Assembly: GCF_014200395.1 (NCBI RefSeq) | Contig: NZ_JACHBS010000001.1 | Span: forward strand, 372,001-436,000 | Reading direction: 5' to 3' | Length of the DNA stretch: 64,000 bases | Source: Microcella frigidaquae | Lineage (GTDB): Bacteria > Actinomycetota > Actinomycetes > Actinomycetales > Microbacteriaceae | Part shown: positions 37,167 through 45,434 of the stretch, in pieces | Layout: every line of letters begins with the position of its first letter | Position numbering within the stretch: position 1 is the stretch's first letter | The notes under the pieces: generated by a model | Databases searched by the model: none | What the model was told of the DNA's origin: nothing | Seen by the model: the letters and a program-made list of their open reading frames with translations, nothing else | Made by a program: the position numbers and the translations under genes

Positions 37167-38192
37167 TCAGCGCGCCGGCACGGGCAGCACCCGCGTGAGG
37201 ATGTCGGCCAGGGTCACGACGCCGCGCAGGCTGCCGCCTTCGACGACGACGGCCAGCTGCACGCTGTGCTCGCGCATGCGGGCGAGCGCCTCATAGACCG
37301 GGGTGTCGGCGGCGAGCACGAAGGCGCGCCGCGCCCGGTCGGCCGCCGCGCGGTCGTCCGGGTCGAGCAGCGTGTCGCGCACGTGCACGACCGCGGGCGC
37401 GGCCGGGTCGTCGGTGCGCAGCAGGATGCGCAGGTGGCCCGACGCGCGCGCGGCGGCCCGCACGTCGGCGACGGTGGCTCCGACCGGCACCTGCGTCGGG
37501 GCGCGGCCGGTGCGCACGAGCGCCGAGACCGGCAGCGAGCCGAGGTCGATGAGCCCCGAGATCTGCTGCTGCACCTCCGACTCGAGCGTGCCGACGCTCG
37601 CCGAGTGCTCGACGAGCTGGCGGATCGTGGCGGCGTCCTGTCCCCCGACGGCGACCGTCTCGACCGGCTCGACACCGCTGGCCCGCACGAGCCGGTTGGC
37701 GATGCGGTTGACCCAGCCCAGCAGGGGGCGCAGCGGCCAGATGTAGCCGCGCGAGGGCAGTCCGATCACGAGGGCCGACGTCTCGGGGTGGGCGATGGCC
37801 CACGACTTGGGGGCCATCTCGCCGACGACGAGGTGCAGGAAGGTGACGACGAACAGCGAGAGCACGAAGGCGGCGCCGCCCGCGAGCCACTCCGGTGCGC
37901 CGACCGCGGCGAACAGCGGCTGCAGCCAGGCGTCGACCGCTGGCTTGGTGATGGCGCCGAGCGCGAAGGTGCAGGCGGTGATGCCCAGCTGGGCTCCGGC
38001 GAGCATGAGGGTCAGCTCATTGATGCCGCGGAGCGCGGCGCGGGCCGACCGGCTCTCGACCGCCCGCTCCTCCAGCCGGTGGCGGCGCGCGCCGAGCAGC
38101 GCGAACTCGATGACGACGAAGAACGCGCTCAGGGCGATGAGCGCGACCGTGATGGGCGTCACGATCCACGGGTTCAGCAGCGGATCGGTCAT
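37167..38192 (-). CDS. CNNM/CorC-type (DUF21-CBS) membrane protein
   Basis: A 341-residue protein: N-terminal DUF21 with three or four helices (about 10-35, 60-85, 100-130; GINELTLMLAGAQLGITACTF, then VVGEMAPKSWAIAHP) and a C-terminal CBS pair (about 215-335). CNNM/CorC proteins take part in magnesium export or homeostasis. It lacks a C-terminal CorC/HlyC domain. Its ATG overlaps the stop of the longer paralogue upstream by 4 bp; such pairs are common in actinobacteria and may form heteromers. Confidence 0.9.
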   Translation of the reverse strand: MTDPLLNPWIVTPITVALIALSAFFVVIEFALLGARRHRLEERAVESRSARAALRGINELTLMLAGAQLGITACTFALGAITKPAVDAWLQPLFAAVGAPEWLAGGAAFVLSLFVVTFLHLVVGEMAPKSWAIAHPETSALVIGLPSRGYIWPLRPLLGWVNRIANRLVRASGVEPVETVAVGGQDAATIRQLVEHSASVGTLESEVQQQISGLIDLGSLPVSALVRTGRAPTQVPVGATVADVRAAARASGHLRILLRTDDPAAPAVVHVRDTLLDPDDRAAADRARRAFVLAADTPVYEALARMREHSVQLAVVVEGGSLRGVVTLADILTRVLPVPAR

Positions 38193-39577
38193 CGGGCGTC
38201 CTCCTCGCGGTCGAGCTCGTCGACCGACAGTGTGAGCAGCCGCACCCGCACGGCGGTCGGCACATGCCGCTCGACCTCGAGCACGTCGACGGCGATGCGG
38301 CGGTGCTGCGGATCGTCAGCGACCAGCTCGGCGGGGTCGAGCGGCAGGTCGATGGTGACTGTGTCGCCCTCGGCGGGCAGTGCGCCGCGCGCCGCGATGA
38401 GCAGGCCCGCGATGGTCTCGACATCGCCGCGCGGCAGCTCGTGCCCGATGGCGCGCTCGACCTCGTCGAGGTGCACGTCGCCGTCCATGAGCCACTCGTC
38501 GTCGCCGTCGGGGATCACGAGCTCGCCCGTGTCGAGGTCGTGCTCGTCGGTGATCTCGCCGACGACCTCCTCGGCGAGATCCTCGAGAGTGAGCAGGCCG
38601 GCGAATCCGCCGTACTCGTCGATCACGCAGGCGAGCTCGTTGCGGGTGGCGGAGAGCTGGGCGAGAGCATCCGGTAGCAGCATGAGGGTCGGGATGACCG
38701 TCGCGGGCCGCATGAGCGTGGCGACGGGAACGTCCGCCGCGTCGGCGGGCAGGCCGAGCACGTCGGCGAGGTGCACGACGCCGACCGGGGCATCGTCGTC
38801 GTCGATGACCGGGTACCGGGTGTGGGCGCGGGCCATGAGGGCGCGCAGCTCGGCGACGGTCGCTGTCGGGCGCACCCAGTCGACCTGCGAGCGCGGGATC
38901 ATCGCGTGCTCGACGTCGCGCTGGGGGAAGTCGAGGATGCGGTCGATCATGAGCGACAGCTCGCGGGGCAGGTCGCCGCTGTCGCGCGAGTCGGCGATGA
39001 TGTGGGGCAGATCCTCGGCGGAGGCGCTGACGTCGAGGTCGTGCACCGGCTCGATGCGCAGCAGGCGCAGCAGCAGGTTCGCCGAGCGGTCGAAGAAGGC
39101 GATGAGCCAGCCGAAGACCGTGAGGTAGACGAGGGTTGAGCGCGCGAGGCCGCGCGACAGCTTCTCGGGCGCGGCAATGGCGAGGTTCTTCGGGTACAGC
39201 TCGCCGACGATCATCTGCACGATCGCGGCGACCGAGAGGGTGAGCACGGTGCCGATGGTGATCGACACGATCGGGTCGATACCGGTGCCGCCGAGCAGCA
39301 CCCCGATCGATTCGCCGACGAGCGGCTCCGCGACGAAGCCGACGAGCAAGCCGGTGACGGTGATGCCGAGCTGGGCACCGGAGAGCATGAAGGTCGTGCG
39401 CTTCGTGACCCGCAGAGCGCGGGCCGCGGCGGCGTCACCCTCGGCAGCGCGGGCAGCCAGCTTCGTGCGGTCGACCGACATGAAGGCGAACTCCTGGGCC
39501 ACGAAGTAGCCGTTGGCGGCGATGATCGCGAGGATCAGCACGATGCCGAGGAGGAGCGTGAGCAGCGGCTCGATCAT
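38189..39577 (-). CDS. CNNM/CorC-type protein with CorC_HlyC domain
   Basis: A 462-residue paralogue of the gene downstream. DUF21 region about 1-190 (RTTFMLSGAQLGITVTGLL, IVGELYPKNLAIAAPEKLSR), CBS pair about 210-340 (HAMIPRSQVDWV, RYPVIDDDDAPVGVVHLADV, CVIDEYGGFAGLLTLEDLAEEVVGE) and CorC_HlyC domain about 355-455. Predicted role: Mg2+/Co2+ efflux or its regulation at the membrane. It is first of a two-gene coupled operon. Confidence 0.92.
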   Translation of the reverse strand: MIEPLLTLLLGIVLILAIIAANGYFVAQEFAFMSVDRTKLAARAAEGDAAAARALRVTKRTTFMLSGAQLGITVTGLLVGFVAEPLVGESIGVLLGGTGIDPIVSITIGTVLTLSVAAIVQMIVGELYPKNLAIAAPEKLSRGLARSTLVYLTVFGWLIAFFDRSANLLLRLLRIEPVHDLDVSASAEDLPHIIADSRDSGDLPRELSLMIDRILDFPQRDVEHAMIPRSQVDWVRPTATVAELRALMARAHTRYPVIDDDDAPVGVVHLADVLGLPADAADVPVATLMRPATVIPTLMLLPDALAQLSATRNELACVIDEYGGFAGLLTLEDLAEEVVGEITDEHDLDTGELVIPDGDDEWLMDGDVHLDEVERAIGHELPRGDVETIAGLLIAARGALPAEGDTVTIDLPLDPAELVADDPQHRRIAVDVLEVERHVPTAVRVRLLTLSVDELDREEDAR

Positions 39578-39683
39578 CGGATGACCGGCCGCTCGGGACT
39601 ATGGCTGGGTGAGTCGGATGGTGCGGGACTATGGTCCACGGCGGGGTCGACGCCTCCTCAGGTGCGCTAGTGATGCCACGATA

Positions 39684-39701
39684 CCGGAAACGACTTTCCG
39701 G
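39684..39701. promoter_or_regulatory. Perfect 7-bp hairpin/operator in the CorC-DUF4334 divergent region
   Basis: CCGGAAA-CGAC-TTTCCGG is a perfect inverted repeat. It lies 44 bp upstream of the DUF4334 start and 107 bp upstream of the leftward CorC-type operon. In the same 167-bp gap CGGGACTATGG occurs twice, about 30 bp apart. Either an operator or an attenuator-like stem is possible. Confidence 0.4.
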
Positions 39702-39744
39702 CTTCCGGGCGCCGGGCACATTCATAGGGTGAAGAATCGGGAGG

Positions 39745-40311
39745 GTGACCGACCCCGCCGCCGCGCACCGCACCCTCGCGAGCCTCGAGCAGGGCGCCGC
39801 GCTCTCCGAGGCGCTCGCGTTCTACGACACCCTCGCGCCCGTGGCCGTGCCGACCATGGTCGGCGACTGGCGGGGTGCGGGCATCCCGACCGGCGGCCCG
39901 TTCGACGGCCTGCTCGAGAACCTCGGCTGGCACGGCAAGCGCTTCGACAGCGCCGAGAGCGTGCATCCCCTCGTCTTCGTCGGCGCGCGCGGACGGCTCG
40001 TGAACGCCGACCCCGGCCGGGTGCCGCTCGGGCTCGCCGCTCGGCACGGCCAGCGGTTCACGGGTCGCGCGACGGCGATCGCGTTCCGGGCGCTGCTGCC
40101 CCTGCTCGCCACCCGCCGACCCCGGGCGCGCCTCCGGCCGGTCGAGTACCGCGGCGTGACGTCGGCCGCGATGAGCTACGACCAGCTGCCGATCATCGAC
40201 GTCTTCCGCGCGGTCGACGACGACACGCTGGTCGGGGCGATGGACCTCCGCGGCCTGGCCGAGCCCTACCTGTTCACGCTGCGCCGAGAGCGGCCCGCAT
40301 CCGCTCTCTGA
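39745..40311 (+). CDS. GXWXG/DUF4334-domain protein
   Basis: A 188-residue protein. The N-terminal GXWXG motif appears as VGDWRGAGIPTG (about residue 40), followed by a lipocalin-like body and the DUF4334 block RPVEYRGVTSAAMSYDQLPIIDVFR. Such proteins are conserved in actinobacteria and fungi, probably binding small hydrophobic ligands; no reaction is established. GTG at 39745 has GGGAG immediately upstream, an unusually close spacing. Its 3' end overlaps the convergent metallopeptidase-like gene by 38 bp. Confidence 0.82.
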   Translation: MTDPAAAHRTLASLEQGAALSEALAFYDTLAPVAVPTMVGDWRGAGIPTGGPFDGLLENLGWHGKRFDSAESVHPLVFVGARGRLVNADPGRVPLGLAARHGQRFTGRATAIAFRALLPLLATRRPRARLRPVEYRGVTSAAMSYDQLPIIDVFRAVDDDTLVGAMDLRGLAEPYLFTLRRERPASAL

Positions 40312-41167
40312 GCTCGACGAGCTCGGGGTAGCGGTCGAAGAACGACAGCTTCGCCCCCGTCGGCGTGCGGGGCGACCAGTCATCCTCCAGCACATAGGTC
40401 ATGAACGACTCGGCGAAGTCCTCGCCGATGTTCGTGGCGGCGTAGTCGCTGACGAAGTCCTCCTCGTGCGCGAGGTAGAAGTCGTACGCGATGTCGGGAT
40501 CGGTGTTCTCCAGGTCGGGGTGCTCCGGATAGCCCGACCAGAACTCCTCGTAGAACGCCCACAGGTAGGCGTCCGAGAGCACGCAGCCCTCGGCGACCTC
40601 GAAGGTGCTGCAGCTCGTGGGCCGAGCGTCGAACTGCGTCTCGGCGTACGAGAACACGTGGGCGTGCTCGTGCACGAGTGTGGCGGCCAGCAGGTCGGGC
40701 TCGTCGACGATCGCGAGGTTGACCACGAGAATCCAGTACTGCGGGTCGCGATCCTGCACGACGTAGGCGAGCGTGTCGCTCTCGGGCGCGTCGCCGACCT
40801 TGAACTGCAGGATGCTCGCCCCAGCGACCTCGGCCCCCACCAGGTCGACGTACAGCCCCCAGACGTCGGCGGCATCACCCGCCGCGGGCGGGTCGAGCTC
40901 GCCGCTCGCCATGACGTCGTACACCTCGACGGTTCCGAAATCCTCGTCGGACTCGATGCCGGGCCCGTCGGCGGATCCCCCGCCGATGCCGCCCTGGCCG
41001 GGGTCGGTGCCGCGGTCGTCGCCGGCACCGTCACCTTCGCCGGCCGCGACCTGGGCGAGATAGACGTCGGCGAGCACGCGCGCGATCGACACCCCGGCGA
41101 CGACGGTTCCGGCGAGAACGAGGGTCGCCGCGACGACGATGGAGAGGACGAGGAGGGCGCGGCGCAC
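40274..41167 (-). CDS. Exported HExxH metallopeptidase-like protein
   Basis: A 297-residue protein with an N-terminal signal/anchor helix (about 4-27) and a Gly/Asp-rich linker (45-75, GDGAGDDRGTDPGQGG). A domain with TLVHEHAHVFSYAE (HExxH-type zinc site, about residue 165) follows, and FAESFMTYVLED 90 residues later may supply the third ligand, a Glu. A cysteine pair (SCSTF and EGCVL) may form a disulfide, which fits export. I do not recognise a named peptidase family. GTG at 41167 has AGGCTA (TAGCCT on the coding strand) 6 nt upstream. Confidence 0.72.
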   Translation of the reverse strand: MRRALLVLSIVVAATLVLAGTVVAGVSIARVLADVYLAQVAAGEGDGAGDDRGTDPGQGGIGGGSADGPGIESDEDFGTVEVYDVMASGELDPPAAGDAADVWGLYVDLVGAEVAGASILQFKVGDAPESDTLAYVVQDRDPQYWILVVNLAIVDEPDLLAATLVHEHAHVFSYAETQFDARPTSCSTFEVAEGCVLSDAYLWAFYEEFWSGYPEHPDLENTDPDIAYDFYLAHEEDFVSDYAATNIGEDFAESFMTYVLEDDWSPRTPTGAKLSFFDRYPELVELRERMRAALGAA

Positions 41168-41213
41168 GGGCTCAGGCTATCGACAGTCTGGTCGAGCCGG
41201 GGGTCTCACGTGG

Positions 41214-41234
41214 TACGGTCACCCTATGAGTGAC
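41214..41234 (+). promoter_or_regulatory. Promoter and possible operator of vapBC
   Basis: TACGGT (41214-41219) lies 6 nt before the ATG, a leaderless arrangement. GTCAC-CCTATGA-GTGAC (41218-41234) is an inverted repeat that overlaps the start codon. Binding of the VapB-VapC complex here would give the autoregulation usual for type II toxin-antitoxin operons. Confidence 0.45.
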
Positions 41235-41480
41235 ACGCTGGCTGTTCAGGTGGGAAACAAGGGTCGTGTGGTGGTCCCCGCGAGCATCCGCGCCCGGCAC
41301 GGGTGGGAGGAGGGCTCGGTGCTCGTCGCGCTCGACACCGAGCTCGGGGTGCTGCTCGCCGACCGGAGCGCGGTCGAACGCCTGGTGCGGTCACGGCTGG
41401 CCGGCCGCGACCTGCTGGGCGAACTCATGGCCGACCGCCGCCGCGATGCCGGCCACGACACGACCACCGCGCAACCGTGA
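41226..41480 (+). CDS. vapB: VapB-type antitoxin with AbrB/SpoVT fold
   Basis: An 84-residue DNA-binding antitoxin. The N-terminal swapped-hairpin (AbrB/MazE) domain is LAVQVGNKGRVVVPASIRARHGWEEGSV... (residues 4-40), and the C-terminal tail (SRLAGRDLLGELMADRRRDA) probably neutralises the toxin. Its TGA overlaps the GTG start of the PIN toxin gene by 4 bp, the classic antitoxin-first arrangement. Confidence 0.88.
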   Translation: MSDTLAVQVGNKGRVVVPASIRARHGWEEGSVLVALDTELGVLLADRSAVERLVRSRLAGRDLLGELMADRRRDAGHDTTTAQP

Positions 41481-41839
41481 TCGTCGTCGACTCCTCCGCG
41501 CTGCTCGCCTACCTGCAGGGCGAGCCGGGCGCCGAGGTCGTGCGGCAACACCTGGTCGAAGGGGCCGTGATCAGCGCGGTGAACTGGTCGGAGGTCGCGC
41601 AGAAGGTGCGCCGCGCCGATGCGTGGGAAGTCGCTCGAGCGCTCCTGCTGAGCTACCCGTTGCAGGTTCTGCCCGTCGATGTCGACGACGCCGAGGCCGC
41701 CGCGGTGCGCTGGATGCCGGGCACGCCCCTCTCGCTCGCCGACCGGCTCTGCCTCGCGCTCGCCGACCGATTGCGACTGCCGGCACTCAGCGCCGACCGC
41801 GCGTGGTTCGGCCTCGACGGCGTCATTCCGATTCGCTGA
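41477..41839 (+). CDS. vapC: VapC-type PIN-domain ribonuclease toxin
   Basis: A 120-residue PIN domain. The acidic site is complete: Asp5 in VVDSSALLAYL, Glu in SAVNWSEVAQKV (about 41), Asp in TPLSLADRLCLALA (about 90) and Asp in ALSADRAWFG (about 107). VapC toxins cut tRNA or rRNA with Mg2+. The GTG start overlaps the antitoxin stop. Its 3' end overlaps the convergent HNH gene by 17 bp. Confidence 0.9.
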   Translation: MIVVDSSALLAYLQGEPGAEVVRQHLVEGAVISAVNWSEVAQKVRRADAWEVARALLLSYPLQVLPVDVDDAEAAAVRWMPGTPLSLADRLCLALADRLRLPALSADRAWFGLDGVIPIR

Positions 41840-42215
41840 CGGTTTCGGAGACCGGTTCGACACCATCCGCTGCCGCCCCGCCCAGCGCGGCACGCACGGC
41901 GACGAGCCGCTCGAGGAATGCGCGCTCGTCGCGGCGGGTGCGGCGCATCCAGCTGGTGACCTCGTCGTTGCTCTTGCTGGCGTTGCACGATCCGCACGCG
42001 GGCACGACGTTGTCGAGCGTATAGCGGCCGCCGCGCGTGATCGGCTGAACGCAGTCGCGCTGCAGCGGGCGATCGGTGGCGCCGCAGTAGGCGCAACCGC
42101 CCCACAGCGCCTGCAGCTCAGCCCACTGGGTCGGTGTGAGGTCGTTGTCGGCCGCGGCGACGCGCGTGCGACGCCGACGGGCGGCGCGCGCCTGACGCGA
42201 GTTGGGGTGCGGCAC
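41823..42215 (-). CDS. Small HNH endonuclease
   Basis: A 130-residue protein. An N-terminal basic stretch precedes the HNH domain (about 38-90): two zinc pairs, CAYCG and CGSCN, bracket RDCVQPITRGGRYTLDNVVPA, which gives the beta-beta-alpha core (Asp/His position, Asn). Such small HNH proteins may nick DNA as part of defence or mobile-element systems. GTG at 42215 has AGCGTA (TACGCT on the coding strand, 42222-42227) 6 nt upstream. The C-terminal tail (VEPVSETVSESE) is acidic and overlaps the vapC end. Confidence 0.85.
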   Translation of the reverse strand: MPHPNSRQARAARRRRTRVAAADNDLTPTQWAELQALWGGCAYCGATDRPLQRDCVQPITRGGRYTLDNVVPACGSCNASKSNDEVTSWMRRTRRDERAFLERLVAVRAALGGAAADGVEPVSETVSESE

Positions 42216-42312
42216 GGCGTCAGCGTAGCCGCCCCGCGGCCGCTGACCCGGAAGGCACTGCGCACCCGCGCACCGTGCTCGCGGGCCGCCCGGCATGCGC
42301 GAGAATGAGCCG

Positions 42313-43257
42313 GTGACTCGCCGTGGCCTGATCCTGTTCATCGCGCTCGGCGTGATCTGGGGAATCCCGTACCTGTTCATCAAGATCGCGGTCGCCGAGC
42401 TCAGCCCTGAGTTCCTCGTGCTGGCACGCTGCGTTCTCGCGGCCGCCCTGTTGCTTCCGATCGCCGCGCGCCGACGGGCGCTGATGCCGGTGCTGCGTCG
42501 CTGGAAGGTGCTGCTGGCCTTCGCGGTGGCCGAGATCGTGCTGCCCTGGTACGCGCTCAACGCGGCCGAGATCACGCTGCCGAGCTCGACCACCGGGCTG
42601 CTGCTGGCGAGCATCCCGCTGGTGGCGATCGGCGTCGCGTTCGTGTTCGGCCGTCGCCACCGCGTGACCGCGCTCACCGTGCTCGGCCTGCTCACCGGCA
42701 CGGCGGGCGTCGCCGCCGTCGTCGGCCTCGACCTGGGCCGCGGCGACCTCGGCGCGGTCGCGCTGCTGAGCGTCGCGGTCGTCGGCTACGCGGTCGGCCC
42801 GGCGATCCTCGCCAAGTACATGAGCGACCTGCCGGGTATCGGCGTCATGTCGCTGGCCCTCGCCGCCGCCGCCGTCATCTACCTGCCGATCGTCGGGGTG
42901 ACCGGGGGGTGGCCGACCGTCGTGCCCTCCCCCGCGGCCATCGTCTCGGTGCTCGTGCTCGCCGTCGTCTGCAGCGCGATCGCCTTCCTGCTGATGTTCG
43001 CCCTCATCGCCGAGATCGGCCCCGTGCGCATGACGGCGATCACCTACGTCAACCCCGCCGTCGCCGTCGTCGCCGGCGCGCTCGTGCTGGGCGAGACGGT
43101 CACCGTCTTCACAGGCCTCGGGTTCATCCTGATCCTCATCGGCTGCTGGCTGGTCACCCTTCCCGATCGGCCGGCGGCCCCGAGTGAGGCTCCCGAGGAG
43201 GAACCGTGGCCGAGCAGCACAACCCCGTCGACTACCGCGCCACCGCCGACGCGCTGA
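42313..43257 (+). CDS. EamA/DMT-family transporter
   Basis: A 314-residue, ten-helix exporter of the drug/metabolite family with two EamA repeats (about 5-135 and 145-280; [20 protein letters not shown], then [20 protein letters not shown] in the second). The substrate is unknown. I chose GTG at 42313, 6 nt after GAGAAT, so the first helix follows at once; an ATG at 42295 would add six residues. The hydrophilic C-terminal tail ([15 protein letters not shown]) lies in the 52-bp overlap with msrB and is probably not functional. Confidence 0.88.
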   Translation: MTRRGLILFIALGVIWGIPYLFIKIAVAELSPEFLVLARCVLAAALLLPIAARRRALMPVLRRWKVLLAFAVAEIVLPWYALNAAEITLPSSTTGLLLASIPLVAIGVAFVFGRRHRVTALTVLGLLTGTAGVAAVVGLDLGRGDLGAVALLSVAVVGYAVGPAILAKYMSDLPGIGVMSLALAAAAVIYLPIVGVTGGWPTVVPSPAAIVSVLVLAVVCSAIAFLLMFALIAEIGPVRMTAITYVNPAVAVVAGALVLGETVTVFTGLGFILILIGCWLVTLPDRPAAPSEAPEEEPWPSSTTPSTTAPPPTR

Positions 43258-43664
43258 GCCGTCTCACGCCCCTGCAATACCGCGTGACGCAGCAGGACGG
43301 CACGGAGCCCGCCTTCCGCAACGAGTACTGGGATCACCACGAGCCCGGCATCTACGTCGACGTCGTGTCGGGCCAGCCGCTGTTCTCGTCGCTCGACAAG
43401 TTCGACAGCGGCACGGGCTGGCCGAGCTTCACGCAGCCGATCGACGCCGACGCGGTCTCGACCCACATCGACCGCTCGCTGTTCATGAAGCGGGTCGAGG
43501 TGCGCTCGACGGGCGCCGACAGCCACCTCGGGCACGTCTTCGACGACGGCCCGCGCGACAAGGGCGGTCTGCGCTACTGCATGAACTCGGCCGCTCTGCG
43601 CTTCGTGCCGGTCGACCGGCTCGAGGCCGAGGGCTACGGCGCGTACCGGCACCTGTTCGGCTGA
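43206..43664 (+). CDS. msrB: Peptide-methionine (R)-S-oxide reductase MsrB
   Basis: A 152-residue repair enzyme reducing methionine-R-sulfoxide in proteins. Signatures: [43 protein letters not shown] and the catalytic Cys in [12 protein letters not shown]. The two CXXC zinc sites of many MsrBs are missing, so it belongs to the zinc-free form. GTG at 43206 follows GAGGAGGAA and lies inside the end of the EamA gene (52-bp overlap), so the two are probably cotranscribed. Confidence 0.93.
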   Translation: MAEQHNPVDYRATADALSRLTPLQYRVTQQDGTEPAFRNEYWDHHEPGIYVDVVSGQPLFSSLDKFDSGTGWPSFTQPIDADAVSTHIDRSLFMKRVEVRSTGADSHLGHVFDDGPRDKGGLRYCMNSAALRFVPVDRLEAEGYGAYRHLFG

Positions 43665-43671
43665 GCGCCAG

Positions 43672-43677
43672 TAGCGT
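43672..43677 (+). promoter_or_regulatory. Leaderless -10 before the CDP-alcohol transferase gene
   Basis: TAGCGT ends 6 nt before the ATG at 43684, the standard arrangement in this window. It indicates that 43684, not 43793, is the original start of the downstream gene. Confidence 0.5.
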
Positions 43678-43683
43678 CGAGCC

Positions 43684-43792
43684 ATGACCGCCGTGCCCGT
43701 CGCCGCGCCCGCGCCGGGGGGGCGCGCGCGGGGTCGCCGCTCGATTCGCGGCGCTCGCGGTCGGCGGTCTCGCGGTCGTCATCGGGCTCGGG
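43684..43792 (+). other. Out-of-frame 5' part of the CDP-alcohol transferase gene, with a G7 tract
   Basis: ATG 43684 opens a frame reading MTAVPVAAPAPGG up to seven consecutive G at 43716-43722. Beyond the run, the downstream gene's frame codes for a hydrophobic segment (VAARFAALAVGGLAVVIGLG) with no start codon of its own before 43793. One G fewer would join both parts into a single protein of about 255 residues. So this is a frameshift: sequencing error, a phase-variable tract, or a recent mutation. Confidence 0.6.
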
Positions 43793-44449
43793 ATGCTCGC
43801 CTTCGCCGCGGCCGGAGCGGGCGCCCTCGCCGCCGGGGCGGGCGTGTACGCCGTCGGCGCGAGCGTCGCGGCCCGTCAGCTGCACCGGCACCACGGGCAC
43901 GCGCGGCTGGGCGGGGCCAACGCGGTGACGCTCTTCCGGCTGGCGCTCGTGTCGGCCCTGAGCATCCCGTTGTTCGGTGCTCTGCTGACCGGCGCTCCCG
44001 CGTCGGGCCCGACGCCCGCGACGATCGCGATCATCGCCATCGCCACTGTCTCGCTGAGCCTCGACGGCGTCGACGGGCACCTCGCACGACGGCAGGGCCT
44101 CGCGACCGCCATCGGCGGGCGGTTCGACATGGAGGTCGACTCGGTCTTCGCGCTCGTGCTCGCGGCCCTCGCCGTCGTGGTCGGCGGAGCGCCGTGGATC
44201 GTGCTGCTGCTCGGTCTGCCCCGCTACCTGTTCGGGATCGCTGGCGCGATCTGGCCGTGGCTGCACGGCCCGCTGCCCCCGCGCTACAGCGGCAAAGTCG
44301 TCGCGGTCATCCAGATGATCACGCTCATCGTGCTGCAGCTGCCGGGCCTGCCGCACCCGCTCGCGATCGTGCTCGCGGTCGGCGTGCTCGGCGCGCTCGG
44401 CTGGTCGTTCGGGCGCGACATCGTGTCCCTCTGGCGGCGGCGCGAGTGA
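43793..44449 (+). CDS. CDP-alcohol phosphatidyltransferase family membrane protein
   Basis: From the internal ATG the protein has 218 residues. The CDP-OH-P motif is complete: SLDGVDGHLARRQG followed by GGRFDMEVDS gives DX2DGX2ARX8GX3DX3D near residue 83. Five or six membrane helices surround it. The alcohol acceptor is unknown; a lipid head-group or sugar-alcohol lipid is expected. The true N-terminus is probably at 43684, lost through a G7 frameshift; see the preceding entry. Its TGA overlaps the next gene's GTG by 4 bp. Confidence 0.85.
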   Translation: MLAFAAAGAGALAAGAGVYAVGASVAARQLHRHHGHARLGGANAVTLFRLALVSALSIPLFGALLTGAPASGPTPATIAIIAIATVSLSLDGVDGHLARRQGLATAIGGRFDMEVDSVFALVLAALAVVVGGAPWIVLLLGLPRYLFGIAGAIWPWLHGPLPPRYSGKVVAVIQMITLIVLQLPGLPHPLAIVLAVGVLGALGWSFGRDIVSLWRRRE

Positions 44450-45396
44450 CCGACCCAGAGAGGGTGCGGCTCGGGCGCCGCTGGCTGCTGCTGAGCATCC
44501 AGTCGGTCGTCACCGTCGGCCTGCTGGCACTGCTGTGGCAGGTCGCCGACGGCCGCGCGGCTCTCGCGGCGCTCGCCTCCGCGAACCCGTGGTGGATGCT
44601 CGCCGCCGCGCTCGCCCTCACCCTGCACACGCTGCTCGCCGCCGAGCGCTGGCGCCTCACGGCCGGGGCTCTCGGGCTGCCGCTGACCCGGCGGCTCGCC
44701 GTGCGCGAGTACTACCTGGCGCAGCTGGTCAACTCGACCGTGCCCGGCGGGGTCGTCGGCGACGCGGGCCGCGCGGTGCGCAGCCGCGGGCCGGCCGGGC
44801 TGGCCGTGGCCGCGCAGGCCGTCGTCGTCGAGCGCTTCGCCGGGCAGGTGGCGCTGCTCGCCACGATGGCGGTCGCGGCGACCGTGATCGTCGTGGTGCC
44901 CGGCGGGCTCGACCTGCCGACCGAGGTCGTCGTGCTCGCCGCGACGATCGCGCTCGGGGGCGCGGCGCTCATCGGCCTCGTGGTGGCGGGCGCGTCCGGC
45001 GCACGGCTGCTGCCGGGGCGCGCGGGCGCACGCGCCGCTGAGCTCGGGCGCACGTCGGCGGTGGCGCTCGTAGGCCGGCGGGTCGTGGTCGCCCAGCTGG
45101 GGCTGTCGGTCGGGACGACGGCGAGCATCCTGGCCGCGTTCGCGTTCAGCGCGCTCAGCGTGGGCGTCGCTCTGCCGGTGGGAGCCGTGCTCGCCCTCGT
45201 GCCGCTCGTGCTGCTGACCATGCTGGTGCCCGTGACGATCAGCGGCTGGGGGCTGCGCGAAGGCGCGGCCGCCGCCCTGCTGCCGGTGGCGGGCATCGCC
45301 GCGAGCGACGCGCTGGCGGCGAGCGTCGTGTTCGGGCTGCTCGGGCTCGTCGCCGTGCTGCCGGGGCTGCTCGGCGTGTGGGGGCGGCGCGCCTAG
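44446..45396 (+). CDS. Flippase-like (LPG_synthase_TM) membrane protein
   Basis: A 316-residue protein with about eight helices. The family blocks AERWRLTAGALGLPLTRRLA, YYLAQLVNSTVPGGVVGDAGRA and TISGWGLREGAAAALL are those of the lysylphosphatidylglycerol-synthase membrane domain/YbhN-AglD group, which includes lipid flippases. No synthetase domain is attached. GTG overlaps the stop of the CDP-alcohol transferase gene (GTGA), so the two probably act on the same lipid (inference). A terminator follows. Confidence 0.85.
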   Translation: MTDPERVRLGRRWLLLSIQSVVTVGLLALLWQVADGRAALAALASANPWWMLAAALALTLHTLLAAERWRLTAGALGLPLTRRLAVREYYLAQLVNSTVPGGVVGDAGRAVRSRGPAGLAVAAQAVVVERFAGQVALLATMAVAATVIVVVPGGLDLPTEVVVLAATIALGGAALIGLVVAGASGARLLPGRAGARAAELGRTSAVALVGRRVVVAQLGLSVGTTASILAAFAFSALSVGVALPVGAVLALVPLVLLTMLVPVTISGWGLREGAAAALLPVAGIAASDALAASVVFGLLGLVAVLPGLLGVWGRRA

Positions 45397-45397
45397 C

Positions 45398-45415
45398 GCG
45401 GCCCACCCGGGCCGC
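45398..45415. terminator. Hairpin after the flippase-like gene
   Basis: GCGGCCC-ACCC-GGGCCGC is a perfect 7-bp stem with a 4-nt loop, 1 nt past the TAG stop, and 20 bp before the convergent M20 gene's stop. Confidence 0.75.
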
Positions 45416-45434
45416 CGAGGGCAGCGCGCGGCGC

